DNA from: Chroococcidiopsis sp. CCMEE 29
Lineage (GTDB): Bacteria > Cyanobacteriota > Cyanobacteriia > Cyanobacteriales > Chroococcidiopsidaceae
DNA length: 64,000 nt
Direction of reading: 5' to 3'
Assembly: GCF_023558375.1 (NCBI RefSeq)
Contig: NZ_CP083761.1
Coordinates: 4,481,001-4,545,000 of the forward strand
The translations under genes and the position numbers were made by a program. Of this stretch, positions 1 through 8,852 are shown one piece after another. Under the pieces are notes generated by a model. It ran no database searches, was not told the origin of the DNA, and saw only the letters and a list, made by a program, of their open reading frames with translations. Each line of letters opens with the position of its first letter. Positions within the stretch are counted from its first letter, which is position 1.

Positions 1-1
1 T

Positions 2-1666
2 GCAGATGGTATTCACTACATGTTCGGTAACCCTGGCACGGTTGAAGAGGGGTTTCTCGATTCGCTCAGCGATTATTACCCAGAGTTTGAATACATCCTT
101 GCCTTACAAGAGACGATCGCGGTAGCGGCAGCTGATGGCTACGCCCGCGTTACCAAAAAGCCAACCATTGTGCAACTTCACAGTGGAGTTGGTCTAGGCA
201 ATGGCATCGGTATGTTATACCAAGCAATGCGCGGTCATGCCCCATTAGTCGTATTAGCGGGGGAAGCTGGCACTCAATACGATGCGATGGATGCACAAAT
301 GGCGGCAGACCTTGTAAGTATGGCAAAGCCTGTTACCAAATGGGCAACTAGAGTTCTTCATCCTGCTTCGCTGTTGCGCGTGTTGCGGCGGGCAATCAAA
401 ATTGCTGCTACGCCTCCGATGGGTCCGGTCTTTGTTTCTCTACCGATGGATATTCTCGATGAACCGAATGAGGAAGAAGTATTTCCTACCTCGATCCCAG
501 TGACGCGGGTTGCCCCGGAAGCAGATGCGATCGCTCAAGCAGCAGCAATGCTTGCCACAGCATCAAATCCACTCATGATTGTAGGCGACGGCGTAGCCTA
601 TTCTGATGCCCAAGCTGAATTAACCCGCGTAGCCGAACTGATTGGCGCTCAAGTTTGGGGTGCAGACTCATCAGAACCAAATATGAGCGCTACCCATCCA
701 CTATTTGGCGGCTTGCTGGGTCACATGTTTGGAGCAAGTAGTAGCCGCATCACATCCCAAGCTGATGTCGTTCTAATTTGCGGTACTTATGTTTTCCCTG
801 AAGTGTTTCCCGCTTTATCAGGTGCGTTTGCTCCAGGGACAAAAACGATCCACATTGATTTAAATGGCTATGAAATAGCAAAGAACTTTCCGGTAGATTT
901 AGGGCTGCTCAGCGATCCGAAAACGACCCTAGCCAAACTGAGCGCTCAATTAGAAAAGACATTGACCCCAGAGCAAAAACGATTAATTTATCAACGAACT
1001 ACTCAGATAGTTGAAGCTAAAAAGCAGCAAATGGTCGAGCAGTTTGAAGCTGACAAAGCCGTACATGACCTCGTACCGTTGCATCTATCGCAGTTTGCCG
1101 AGGAATTAGCTAGACATTTACCGCCAAACGCGATCGTCTTCGATGAGGCAATTACTCATTCTGAAGAACTGTGTCGCTATATTCCACCCACCACACTAGG
1201 GCATTATTTTCAAACGCGCGGCGGTTCTCTAGGTGTGGGCATTCCTGGCGCAATTGGAATTAAACTTGCCCATCCAGATAAAACCGCGATCGGCTTTACT
1301 GGTGATGGTGGTGCTATGTACACCATCCAGGCGTTATGGACTGCTGCCCATCACAATATCGATGCGAAATTTGTCATCTGCAACAATCGCAGCTATCGCA
1401 TTCTAAAGCTGAACATCTTGCAGTATTGGCAAGAGCAGCAGATCCCAGCACACGAATTTCCTGCTTCTTTCGACTTGTGCAAACCAGATATCCGGTTTGA
1501 CGAGCTAGCACGGGCAATGGGAGTGCAAGCAGTGCGCGTGGAAACATCAGAGCAGATCAAACCAGCGATCGCCCAAGCTTTGTTCCACAACGGACCTTTC
1601 CTGATTGACCTAGTAATTAGCAGCGAAGTACCTGGTACTTTGGTTAGCCCTAAGTGCGGACAGTGA
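2..1666 (+). CDS. ThDP-dependent decarboxylase, benzoylformate decarboxylase-like (5' end outside window)
   Basis: Thiamine-diphosphate enzyme expected to decarboxylate or ligate a 2-keto acid. The frame is open from base 2 (A-D-G-I-H-Y before the first Met at base 20), so the true start lies left of the window. N-terminal GNPGT, then ALQE, whose Glu is the ThDP-activating residue of the family, and QLHSG, matching the His-containing NLHS of benzoylformate decarboxylases and not acetolactate synthases. The C-terminal ThDP/Mg motif runs from GDGG to ICNN. The N-terminal ThDP-binding, central and C-terminal domains are otherwise complete. It leads a one-strand cluster of NTF2-fold, tautomerase and oxidoreductase genes, so a small-molecule pathway is likely. 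The substrate cannot be read from sequence; acetolactate synthase is the main alternative name. Confidence 0.85.
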   Translation, partial: ADGIHYMFGNPGTVEEGFLDSLSDYYPEFEYILALQETIAVAAADGYARVTKKPTIVQLHSGVGLGNGIGMLYQAMRGHAPLVVLAGEAGTQYDAMDAQMAADLVSMAKPVTKWATRVLHPASLLRVLRRAIKIAATPPMGPVFVSLPMDILDEPNEEEVFPTSIPVTRVAPEADAIAQAAAMLATASNPLMIVGDGVAYSDAQAELTRVAELIGAQVWGADSSEPNMSATHPLFGGLLGHMFGASSSRITSQADVVLICGTYVFPEVFPALSGAFAPGTKTIHIDLNGYEIAKNFPVDLGLLSDPKTTLAKLSAQLEKTLTPEQKRLIYQRTTQIVEAKKQQMVEQFEADKAVHDLVPLHLSQFAEELARHLPPNAIVFDEAITHSEELCRYIPPTTLGHYFQTRGGSLGVGIPGAIGIKLAHPDKTAIGFTGDGGAMYTIQALWTAAHHNIDAKFVICNNRSYRILKLNILQYWQEQQIPAHEFPASFDLCKPDIRFDELARAMGVQAVRVETSEQIKPAIAQALFHNGPFLIDLVISSEVPGTLVSPKCGQ

Positions 1667-1783
1667 CGAGTGACGAGAGAAAAACAAAATACATAACTGG
1701 TTTCTCTCTTCATTCTCTGCGTTCTCTGCCTCTGTGTGGCTCGTTAAATCATCTCTTCAACCATCACTAAAACGGAGAAAAAA

Positions 1784-2212
1784 ATGGCAACTTCTAACGT
1801 AGAACTTGTGCAAAGAATGTACGAATGCTTCAATCGCGGCGATATGGACACTATTCGCAAAGAAGTATTTGCCCCCGAACTCGTTTGGCGCTTACCTGGA
1901 CATCATCCACTTTCAGGCACTAAACAGGGTGCAGAGGAAGTCATCGCCTTCTTTGAAGAACTTAGCAGGTCGGGTATCCAAGTGGATTTGATCGGATTGG
2001 ATACTTTTGGTGAAGACACTGTTGTGGAAGTCCACCGAGGACACGGTACAGCAGCTAACGGAGCAGTACTAGATGCTCGGAACTGCACCCACTATCAAGT
2101 TCGCGAAGCCAGGATTGCAGACGTTCAAGTCTACATCAGCGATCAACACGCGGTCGATCAATTCTTCAATGCCGTATACACTCTCAAGCCCATACCGGAT
2201 CGCTTAGCGTAA
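1784..2212 (+). CDS. SnoaL/NTF2-like protein (copy 1 of cluster)
   Basis: Small NTF2-fold protein of 142 residues. Members are cyclases, isomerases, hydrolases or catalytically silent binding proteins. The fold signature is an N-terminal helix ending in CFNRGDMD, then WRLPGHHPLSG, then alternating strands (VVEVHRGHG). The same W-x-L/V-PGH-x-x-SG-x-K-x-G block recurs in the C-terminal half of the next gene, so the two are paralogues. CGGAG at 1773-1777 sets the ATG start. It lies 117 bp after the ThDP decarboxylase on the same strand. The ligand is unknown; a role in the same pathway is inferred from position only. Confidence 0.75.
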   Translation: MATSNVELVQRMYECFNRGDMDTIRKEVFAPELVWRLPGHHPLSGTKQGAEEVIAFFEELSRSGIQVDLIGLDTFGEDTVVEVHRGHGTAANGAVLDARNCTHYQVREARIADVQVYISDQHAVDQFFNAVYTLKPIPDRLA

Positions 2213-2310
2213 CACCTACCAGTGACCGAACCAAGAAGATTTCGCTTTTTAGTCACTGGTAATTGATAAGTCAATTCATCCAACACCAACACAAAACAGG
2301 AGAAGTTCAA

Positions 2311-2946
2311 ATGCCTATTATTCGCGTCACCCTCTTAGAAGACTTCGCTAGTTCCCAGCAAAAAAGCGAGATTGTTCAAGAATTAAGTAATACCCTTGCA
2401 AATGTCATGGGTGAAATTGTCCGTCCTTACACCTATGCCTTGGTTGATGAAGTCTCATCAGGTGCTTGGAGTATTCAAGGTGGGGCGCTGATGACTGAAG
2501 AAATGATGAGAGCTGGGATCGGCACATCAAATCAGCAACGGGCGCTTCGCTTGACTGAACAGCGTGTCAGACAAGCATACGACGTGCTAGCTAGCGGAGA
2601 CAGACAGAGAATTGAGGAGTACTGGGATAAAGATATGACCTGGTTAGTTCCAGGGCACAATCAGATCTCTGGCTTGAAAAGAGGCTTAGATGAGTTCCTG
2701 TCTTTCATGGACAAGGTAGGATTCCTCACCGACAACAGTTTCCAAATGTCCTGGGATAGAGTTCTAATTACTGGAGACACTTCTGTAGATATCAGACACA
2801 ATACCGGACATCGTGCTGGAGACGAAACTAGACGGCTCGATATCGACGTTGTCCACGTCCTGCGCTGGCACGAAGGCAAAGTGATTGAAGGTAGAGGAGC
2901 TATTTTTGGCGACGGTACTGCCCAGTTTGACGAGTTCTGGCGTTAA
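2311..2946 (+). CDS. 4-oxalocrotonate tautomerase-SnoaL fusion protein
   Basis: Two-domain protein of 211 residues. Residues 1-62 look like a 4-oxalocrotonate tautomerase: MPIIRVTLLE, with Pro2 exposed as the catalytic N-terminal proline after Met removal. Residues 80-211 are a SnoaL/NTF2 domain with WLVPGHNQISGLKRG, paralogous to the preceding gene. An upstream in-frame start at 2263 would add 16 residues and bury the proline. AGGAGA at 2298-2303, seven bases before the ATG at 2311, supports the shorter form. The tautomerase needs a free Pro, so the start matters. Predicted to bind and tautomerise an enol or keto acid from the neighbouring enzymes (inference). Confidence 0.75.
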   Translation: MPIIRVTLLEDFASSQQKSEIVQELSNTLANVMGEIVRPYTYALVDEVSSGAWSIQGGALMTEEMMRAGIGTSNQQRALRLTEQRVRQAYDVLASGDRQRIEEYWDKDMTWLVPGHNQISGLKRGLDEFLSFMDKVGFLTDNSFQMSWDRVLITGDTSVDIRHNTGHRAGDETRRLDIDVVHVLRWHEGKVIEGRGAIFGDGTAQFDEFWR

Positions 2947-3052
2947 AGACCAAAAGAAGTTAGAGATTGGGGATTAGCAATCTAGCTCCATAACTCTTGT
3001 CTATCCCCCCTAATTCCTGACAGTAACATTCGCATTTTCATGACTTTCAAAT

Positions 3053-3496
3053 ATGGGTTTATTAGCATCTCTTACTGAATCTGAAGTTCGACAGTTTGTA
3101 GGCGAGTGGTATCAAAAATTAGACATCCACGCCCCCATTTCAGAATTTTTACCTTTGTTAGCTGGTGAAACTTTAGAAATGCAGTTACCGGAAACTACAT
3201 TGCATGGTTTGGATGAATTTAAGTCGTGGTACGAGCGCATAATTCACACCTTCTTTGATGAAGTACATACTCTACAAACATTAGATATTACAACTACACG
3301 CGATCGCGCTGACATTCAGTTGATTGTACGGTGGGAAGCTAGCCGCTGGAACGCACCCACACCAAAGAGCGAAAGGTTAGCCTTCGATGCAGCTCAAAGA
3401 TGGGTTCTGACGCGATCGCCTAACACCCAACAACCCGCGATCGTCACATATATCGTAGACTCCCTAACTCCCTTACCTGGATTCCCCAACCTCTAA
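3053..3496 (+). CDS. SnoaL/NTF2-like protein (divergent, copy 3)
   Basis: A 147-residue protein with NTF2-like layout: N-terminal helices ending near FVGEWYQKLD, then LEMQLPETTLHGLDEF, a helix (FKSWYERIIHTFF) and C-terminal strands with a conserved-looking aromatic core (VRWEASRW). It is more divergent than its neighbours and lacks the PGH motif. No good ribosome-binding site precedes the ATG; an out-of-frame ATG lies at 3040. It sits between other NTF2-fold genes on the same strand, 106 bp after the tautomerase fusion, which supports common ancestry or joint function. Substrate unknown. Confidence 0.65.
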   Translation: MGLLASLTESEVRQFVGEWYQKLDIHAPISEFLPLLAGETLEMQLPETTLHGLDEFKSWYERIIHTFFDEVHTLQTLDITTTRDRADIQLIVRWEASRWNAPTPKSERLAFDAAQRWVLTRSPNTQQPAIVTYIVDSLTPLPGFPNL

Positions 3497-3559
3497 AACC
3501 ATTTTGGATTTTAGATTTTGAAGGTTTTGACTTTTGACTATTCTTACTAAGGAGCATTC

Positions 3560-3940
3560 ATGAACATCCAAGACATAATTACCAAATACTACGACTCTGC
3601 AAATGCAGGTGATTGGAATACTTGGCTATCCCTTTTTGCTGACAATATCGTCATGGACGAACAACTAGCAGGTCATTTAGAAGGAATTGAAACCCTGCGC
3701 GGCGCGATCGGCGGACTCGAAAGCGGTTATTCTCGTTTTCAAAATCAACCGCGAAATATTGTCATTGATGGTAAAGAAGCTTGCGTTGTTTCCCACATTT
3801 CAGCTGCTAATGCTAGTGGCATACCAATTGAAGCAAATGTTGCCAATTATTTCCGTATAGAAAACGGCAAGATTACGTATATGGCAAACTTTCACGACAC
3901 TAGACCTTTCGATCCATTTGTCAATCAAAACTTGGGTTAA
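3560..3940 (+). CDS. SnoaL/NTF2-like protein (copy 4)
   Basis: A 126-residue nuclear-transport-factor-2-fold protein. Typical opening: a helix with YYDSANAGDWNTWLSLF, then DNIVMDEQLAGHLEGIETL, followed by four strands and the closing YFRIENGKITYMANFHD. The length is that of a single NTF2 domain with no extra domain. A strong TAAGGAG at 3548-3554 precedes the ATG. It is the fourth NTF2 fold in 2.2 kb. Whether it is an enzyme (epoxide hydrolase, ketosteroid isomerase or cyclase type) or a binding protein cannot be said; no catalytic Asp/His dyad is obvious. Confidence 0.75.
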   Translation: MNIQDIITKYYDSANAGDWNTWLSLFADNIVMDEQLAGHLEGIETLRGAIGGLESGYSRFQNQPRNIVIDGKEACVVSHISAANASGIPIEANVANYFRIENGKITYMANFHDTRPFDPFVNQNLG

Positions 3941-4028
3941 TTGATCGCAGCTTATTGAGCATTGCCATTAATTCTTTGTAGGGGAATTTTCACTTTTTTT
4001 CTAACTCATGAAAGCAAGAGGTTTCAAA

Positions 4029-4292
4029 ATGCTAATTCAAAATATCTCCTGCCCTAACTGCGGCAGTACAGCCCAACGCCACTACATTTCAAGCAGTCAC
4101 TTAACCAAAACGCAATGCTCAAGCTGTGACTACCTAATGGTGATGTGTTCTCAAACTGGGAGGGTAATAGAAGCTTACGCACCTGGCATCGATGCCCGCA
4201 GTTTAAGCAGGTGTTGTGCAAAAAAGTTGAGCCATATTCCTCTCTATTCATACCCAATTCCAACTCTAGAACAGTGGAGAGCAGCTGTATGA
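4029..4292 (+). CDS. Small zinc-ribbon protein coupled to the GMC gene
   Basis: An 87-residue protein with a zinc-ribbon arrangement: CPNCG near residue 8 and CSSCD near residue 30, followed by MVMCS and a C-terminal Cys pair (SRCCAKK). The four CxxC cysteines should hold one zinc. The ATG at 4029 is preferred over the ATG at 4008 because AAGAGG lies seven bases upstream. Its TGA stop overlaps the next ATG (ATGA at 4289-4292), so translation of the GMC oxidoreductase is probably coupled to it. It may be a nucleic-acid-binding or chaperone-like partner; function unknown. Confidence 0.65.
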   Translation: MLIQNISCPNCGSTAQRHYISSSHLTKTQCSSCDYLMVMCSQTGRVIEAYAPGIDARSLSRCCAKKLSHIPLYSYPIPTLEQWRAAV

Positions 4293-5821
4293 ATGAATTT
4301 GATTTTATTATTGTGGGAGCTGGTTCTGCTGGTGCAGTGGTTGCTAACCGACTTACTGAAAATCCAGATGTAAAAGTGCTGGCTCTAGAGGCTGGTAGTC
4401 CCCAAATTCCCCCAAATGTTGCCAACCCCTCAGCATGGCCTACCTTACTGGGTTCAGATGTGGACTGGAACTATACTAGCATTCCTCAACCAGGCTTAGA
4501 TGGGCGAATGACTCACGAACCGCGCGGTAAGATCCCAGGTGGCAGCAGCAATCTGTATATCATGATGCACATTCGGGGGCATCAGTCAGATTACGACAAC
4601 TGGGCATATAATGGCTGTCCTGGCTGGTCTTACCAAGATCTTTTGCCTTACTTCCAAAAGCTAGAAGATCAGGAAGATGATACCAGCCCTTGGGTAGGTA
4701 AAGGCGGACCGTTGCATGTTGCTAATGCTAAATTGCACAATCCCAATCCTACTTCTGAGACATTTATTCAAGCCTGCATGGAATTGGGCTATCCTTATAC
4801 CCCAGATTTTAACGGCCCTAATATGGAAGGGACTGGCTGGCATCATGTCAATATTAAGGATGGCAAGCGCCACAGTACAGCAGTTGCTTACCTCAACCCA
4901 ATCTTAGGACGACCGAATCTAACTATAAGTACGAATTCGCAGGCGACTCGATTGTTGTTTGCAGGCGATCGCTGTAAAGGTGTGGAATATAGACAAAATG
5001 GCGAAATCAAAACCGCTTATGCTAACTACGAGGTGATTGTTTGCACTGGTGCGATCGAGTCACCTAAGCTGTTGTTACTCTCTGGAATTGGCAATCCCAG
5101 CCACTTACAAGAATTTGGTATTCCGGTCGTTGCAGATCTCCCTGGCGTCGGCGAAAACTTTCACAATCACGTCCTCACTGGCGTTATCTACGAAACTTCG
5201 CAACCCGTACCGCCAGCTAACCAAAATCTGTCGGAAAGTGCTTTATTCTGTAAATCAAAACCAGGTTGGATCGGGCCGGACTTGCAAATTGCCTTTGTCC
5301 ACGTTCCATTTGACATTATTATCGGTCAAAACTATCCCAACGCTGTCAGTATTTTACCTGGTGTTGTCCGTCCGATGTCTCGCGGCTGGATTCGATTGGC
5401 AAGCTATAACCCACTCGATAAACCCTTAATTAATCCTAACTACTTGGGTGTCGAATCCGATCTGGAAAGGTTAGTGCAAGCAGTTGAAATTGCCCGCGAT
5501 ATATTTGCTACCAAGGCTTTCTCGGGCTGGGTGAAACAAGAGTTATTACCAGGGCCAAATGTTAAAGATCGCGACCAACTACGGGCATTTGTGAGGCAAA
5601 CAGCCGATTCTTACCACCATCAAGCTGGTTCCTGCAAAATGGGCGTGGATCGCATGGCAGTTGTAGATCCCCAATTGCGCGTTTATGGGGTGCAAGGACT
5701 CAGGGTAGCTGATGCAAGCGTTATGCCTGTTGTTCCTTCGGGTAACTGTCATACAGGCATTGTGGCGATCGCTGAAAAAGTGTCTGACTTAATCAAACAA
5801 GAGCATAATTTGGGCGGTTGA
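4289..5821 (+). CDS. GMC family FAD-dependent oxidoreductase
   Basis: Flavoprotein of the glucose-methanol-choline family, 510 residues, oxidising an alcohol or sugar hydroxyl. N-terminal FAD-binding GAGSAG within FDFIIVGAGSAGAVVANRL, the ribose-binding ALEAG, the family signature HEPRGKIPGGSSNLY, and the second signature GAIESPKLLLLSGIG. C-terminal SYHHQAGSCKMG and NCHTG supply the His residues of the catalytic site. The ATG at 4289 forms the ATGA overlap with the zinc-ribbon gene. An in-frame start at 4145 would add 48 residues before the dinucleotide-binding fold and is rejected. It is followed by a VOC gene three bases downstream, so the three form an operon. Confidence 0.9.
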   Translation: MNEFDFIIVGAGSAGAVVANRLTENPDVKVLALEAGSPQIPPNVANPSAWPTLLGSDVDWNYTSIPQPGLDGRMTHEPRGKIPGGSSNLYIMMHIRGHQSDYDNWAYNGCPGWSYQDLLPYFQKLEDQEDDTSPWVGKGGPLHVANAKLHNPNPTSETFIQACMELGYPYTPDFNGPNMEGTGWHHVNIKDGKRHSTAVAYLNPILGRPNLTISTNSQATRLLFAGDRCKGVEYRQNGEIKTAYANYEVIVCTGAIESPKLLLLSGIGNPSHLQEFGIPVVADLPGVGENFHNHVLTGVIYETSQPVPPANQNLSESALFCKSKPGWIGPDLQIAFVHVPFDIIIGQNYPNAVSILPGVVRPMSRGWIRLASYNPLDKPLINPNYLGVESDLERLVQAVEIARDIFATKAFSGWVKQELLPGPNVKDRDQLRAFVRQTADSYHHQAGSCKMGVDRMAVVDPQLRVYGVQGLRVADASVMPVVPSGNCHTGIVAIAEKVSDLIKQEHNLGG

Positions 5822-5823
5822 GC

Positions 5824-6315
5824 ATGACTTTACAAATCTTTTCTCAAGTGGCACTAACTTGCAAAGACCCGATTGCTACCGAAGAATTCTACACAAAACA
5901 TTTCGGTTTTAAACGAGCTAGGGTTGCACCACTTCCAGATGGCGATCGCATTGTCTTTATCAAGATGGGTGATAGCGCGTTTTATTTGGAGTTATTCAAG
6001 GCGAGGGAAGAACTTCCCGTACCCCTTCCCATCAACGATGGACCCCAGTACCCTAGCGTGCGTCACCTGGCTTTTAAGGTTGATAACGTTGATGCCAAGC
6101 TAACCCAAATGGGTGCAGATGCCAAGATTACCCTAGGACCGCTGAATTTTGATGATTATATTCCAGGGTGGCGTACAGTTTGGCTTGCCGATCCAGACGG
6201 CAGAATTGTTGAGATTAGCCAAGGATTCGCCGATCAAGATAGTCCCCCACCTTTAGAGGCAGAATTACCCAGCCGAATGCCTCAACCAGCAAGCATTGCC
6301 AATTTTGGATTTTAG
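5824..6315 (+). CDS. VOC (glyoxalase/dioxygenase) family protein
   Basis: A 163-residue vicinal-oxygen-chelate protein with two beta-alpha-beta-beta-beta modules: VALTCKDPIATEEFY to FYLELF, and VRHLAFKVDNVDAKL to DPDGRIVEISQG. Candidate metal ligands are the His in VRHLAF and the closing Glu of VEISQ. The ATG at 5824 lies three bases after the GMC stop; a TTG at 5818 in the same frame is less likely. Position suggests it acts on the product of the GMC enzyme or the decarboxylase, as lyase, isomerase or dioxygenase. Substrate not determinable. Confidence 0.8.
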   Translation: MTLQIFSQVALTCKDPIATEEFYTKHFGFKRARVAPLPDGDRIVFIKMGDSAFYLELFKAREELPVPLPINDGPQYPSVRHLAFKVDNVDAKLTQMGADAKITLGPLNFDDYIPGWRTVWLADPDGRIVEISQGFADQDSPPPLEAELPSRMPQPASIANFGF

Positions 6316-6334
6316 ATTTTGGATTGGGAATTTT

Positions 6335-6371
6335 CCCCTTGTCCCCTTGTCCCCTTGTCTCCTGTCTCCTC
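6335..6371 (+). repeat. Short tandem repeat (CCCCTTGT)n
   Basis: Three direct copies of CCCCTTGT followed by two degenerate CCTGTCT units, in the spacer between the VOC gene and the GH13 gene. One of many short tandem repeats in the spacers of this window. It is preceded by A/T-rich ATTTTGGA-type repeats (6303-6327). Confidence 0.85.
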
Positions 6372-6388
6372 AATTTTGACTAAAGATT

Positions 6389-8848
6389 ATGCCTACTCCC
6401 ATTCAATTCACTTACCTTACAGGTTTGCGAAGAAATATTTTTCGCAATGTCCGTTTAACTGGTAGCTGGGATGAAAATGGACGCTACTCTAACCAGTGGA
6501 CTACTATCCCAATGCAGCAGACAACTTCTGAAGATGGCTGTCCCTGCTTTACAGCCACAGTCCAGTTAGATGATTCGCAAATTGGTTGGTTATTTCGCTG
6601 GAGTGTGATTTTAGATAGCCCAGCAGGCGAAAACCTTGGGGGAATTGCGACCGAAATTAACGACAGCAATTCCAGCGATCGCTACCGCACTTTTTATTTA
6701 CAAGCTGCCAATAACAATCAGCCTCAGCAAGAGCGTTACTACCTCACCTACTGCCGTCATCTGGGAGCGCAAAAATACTACAATGGCGCAAGCCAACCAG
6801 CGATTCAATTTGCTGTCTGGGCTCCCAATGCTCAGAATGTTGAAGTTGTTTTCGGTAGTTCTAGCGGCTACATTGCCGATGATGGTTCCGGTATCGACTC
6901 CTCTCGCAGAACCTTTACTTTGACTCGGCAAGAAGGCGGAATCTGGCAGACAAATGGAGTAGATTCCTCAGCGCTAGCTAATTTTTCCAATTTCGACCAT
7001 CTACCCTATATGTATCGAATTACGAAACAAGGCGGCAGGATAGAGTACAAAACAGATTTATATTCCCGCTGCCAAATGGGTCAAGGTAGGGTGAATCCCA
7101 GCCGCGAACCTTATTCTGGCGATTATCGGGATCTTGATGGTTCAATCAGTTGCTCGGTGATTGTCGATCCAGACCGAGTACTTAACCAGTTTCAGGAAGA
7201 TATTTCGCCATTACCACAGGAATTTATTTCTGAGTCAGAGTTTTGGCAGAACGAATTTAACCCCAATCGCCCAGTTCCTCGCCGTGTTGAAGATCTAATC
7301 ATCTACGAACTCCATGTAGGAGCTTTGGGATACGGTACAAATAGACCTGGCAACTTTAGCAATGCTATTGCGTTGTTGCCTTATTTAGTAGACCTGGGTG
7401 TGAATGCAATTGAATTATTACCCATGTCTGAATTTAGAGACGAGCAAAATTGGGGTTACGAAACATCTCACTATTTTGCTCTGGAATACAGTGCTGGCGG
7501 TCGAGATCAACTGAAGCATTTTATTAGAGAATGCCACCGTAACGGCATAGCTGTAATTATGGATGTGGTTTACAACCACTATTCCCCAGATGCAGGACGC
7601 GCACAGTGGGCTTATGACTCAGATATTCCAGAACAAAATATCTACTACTGGTACGAAGGTCACTCAGGTAATTATTTTTACTCAGACGGTAGACCATTTC
7701 CAGAAGGGGGATATATCGACAATATGTCTACTGGCTTTTCCCCTCGCTTTCATGAAGAGATGGTGCGGAAAATGTTTATCAGCAGCGCCGCCACTCTAGT
7801 GGAAGAGTTTCATGTAGACGGGTTCCGGGTCGATCAAACAACTTCTATGCATTCGTATAACGTGCTGCACGCTGATGGCAGAGCGTTAGGTAACGTCAAC
7901 ATTTTTGGGGCGAAATTTTTGAGAGAATGGACTCGGACTCTGAAGCTGATTCGACCAGATGTGATGCTGATGGCTGAGGATCATTCTGATTGGGAGCAAG
8001 TCACTGAGTCGCCCGACAATGGCGGTTTGGGATTTGATGCGACTTGGTATTCCAACTTCTACCACCATTTAGTCGGCGATGCCAGTACAGGAAGAGAGTA
8101 TGCCAAGTTAATTCCCACTGCTGGGTACGGCAGCAACGATCCTTTGGCAATGGATTACTTTGCAGCTGCCTTGGCAACGTCTGGTAGTCATAAGGTTGTG
8201 TATCACGAATCCCACGATGAGGCTGGCAACTCGTATTACGACGAAGGCGGTAACCGAGTTGAGTCGCGACGGACTATTGTCGCGGCGGTGAATTCAGCGC
8301 CATTGATTGGGGAGACTCGGCGTTACGCTGAAGCACGCTGTCACTTTGCTTGTGGCGTGACTATGCTCTCGGCTGGAACTCCCATGTTTCTGATGGGTGA
8401 AGAAATTGGGGCGCAAAGACAGTATAGATACCGCGATTTTATGAATAACCGGGAGGATTTGCTCGGCGAACGCCAAACCAATGGGCAGAGGTTGTTCCGG
8501 TTTTATCAGGATATCATTCAACTGCGATTGAGCAATTCAGGATTGCGATCGCACAATATCGATATTATTCATGTCCACAATGCTACCCGAGCGATTGCTT
8601 TTCGGCGCTGGGATAATTCCCAAGAGTTCCTTATCGTCGCTAGTCTCAACAATTATCCTTTTGAGGCAGGATACACAATTGAAAGTCCTCGGCTAGGAGA
8701 TGGTTTGTGGCGGGAAATTTTTAACAGCGATGCCGAACAATACGGTGGGAATAACGTTGGCAACTCCGGCGCAACTATTCCTGCAAGTTATGGCGGAATT
8801 CATGTTGTCATACCAGCAAATGGCTTGATCGTATTGCAGCGAATATGA
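6389..8848 (+). CDS. GH13 alpha-amylase family protein, branching-enzyme/trehalohydrolase-like
   Basis: Glycoside hydrolase family 13 protein of 819 residues, acting on alpha-glucans. The N-terminal ~300 residues hold starch-binding/early-set (CBM48-like) modules (FAVWAPNAQNVEVVF). The TIM barrel follows: IIYELHVG, DVVYNH, DGFRVD with nucleophile Asp482, MAEDHSD with acid/base Glu530, and ESHDE with Asp610 stabilising the transition state. The C-terminal domain closes with ANGLIVLQRI. All three catalytic carboxylates are present. The order resembles glycogen branching enzyme and malto-oligosyltrehalose trehalohydrolase; I cannot choose between them. It may form part of the preceding cluster or stand alone, 73 bp after the VOC gene. 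Confidence 0.85.
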   Translation: MPTPIQFTYLTGLRRNIFRNVRLTGSWDENGRYSNQWTTIPMQQTTSEDGCPCFTATVQLDDSQIGWLFRWSVILDSPAGENLGGIATEINDSNSSDRYRTFYLQAANNNQPQQERYYLTYCRHLGAQKYYNGASQPAIQFAVWAPNAQNVEVVFGSSSGYIADDGSGIDSSRRTFTLTRQEGGIWQTNGVDSSALANFSNFDHLPYMYRITKQGGRIEYKTDLYSRCQMGQGRVNPSREPYSGDYRDLDGSISCSVIVDPDRVLNQFQEDISPLPQEFISESEFWQNEFNPNRPVPRRVEDLIIYELHVGALGYGTNRPGNFSNAIALLPYLVDLGVNAIELLPMSEFRDEQNWGYETSHYFALEYSAGGRDQLKHFIRECHRNGIAVIMDVVYNHYSPDAGRAQWAYDSDIPEQNIYYWYEGHSGNYFYSDGRPFPEGGYIDNMSTGFSPRFHEEMVRKMFISSAATLVEEFHVDGFRVDQTTSMHSYNVLHADGRALGNVNIFGAKFLREWTRTLKLIRPDVMLMAEDHSDWEQVTESPDNGGLGFDATWYSNFYHHLVGDASTGREYAKLIPTAGYGSNDPLAMDYFAAALATSGSHKVVYHESHDEAGNSYYDEGGNRVESRRTIVAAVNSAPLIGETRRYAEARCHFACGVTMLSAGTPMFLMGEEIGAQRQYRYRDFMNNREDLLGERQTNGQRLFRFYQDIIQLRLSNSGLRSHNIDIIHVHNATRAIAFRRWDNSQEFLIVASLNNYPFEAGYTIESPRLGDGLWREIFNSDAEQYGGNNVGNSGATIPASYGGIHVVIPANGLIVLQRI

Positions 8849-8852
8849 CGCA

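Noticed and set aside
4145-4288. 48-residue N-terminal extension of the GMC oxidoreductase
   Set aside because: It overlaps the zinc-ribbon gene in another frame and precedes the FAD motif, which must be near the N-terminus; the ATGA junction gives a better start.
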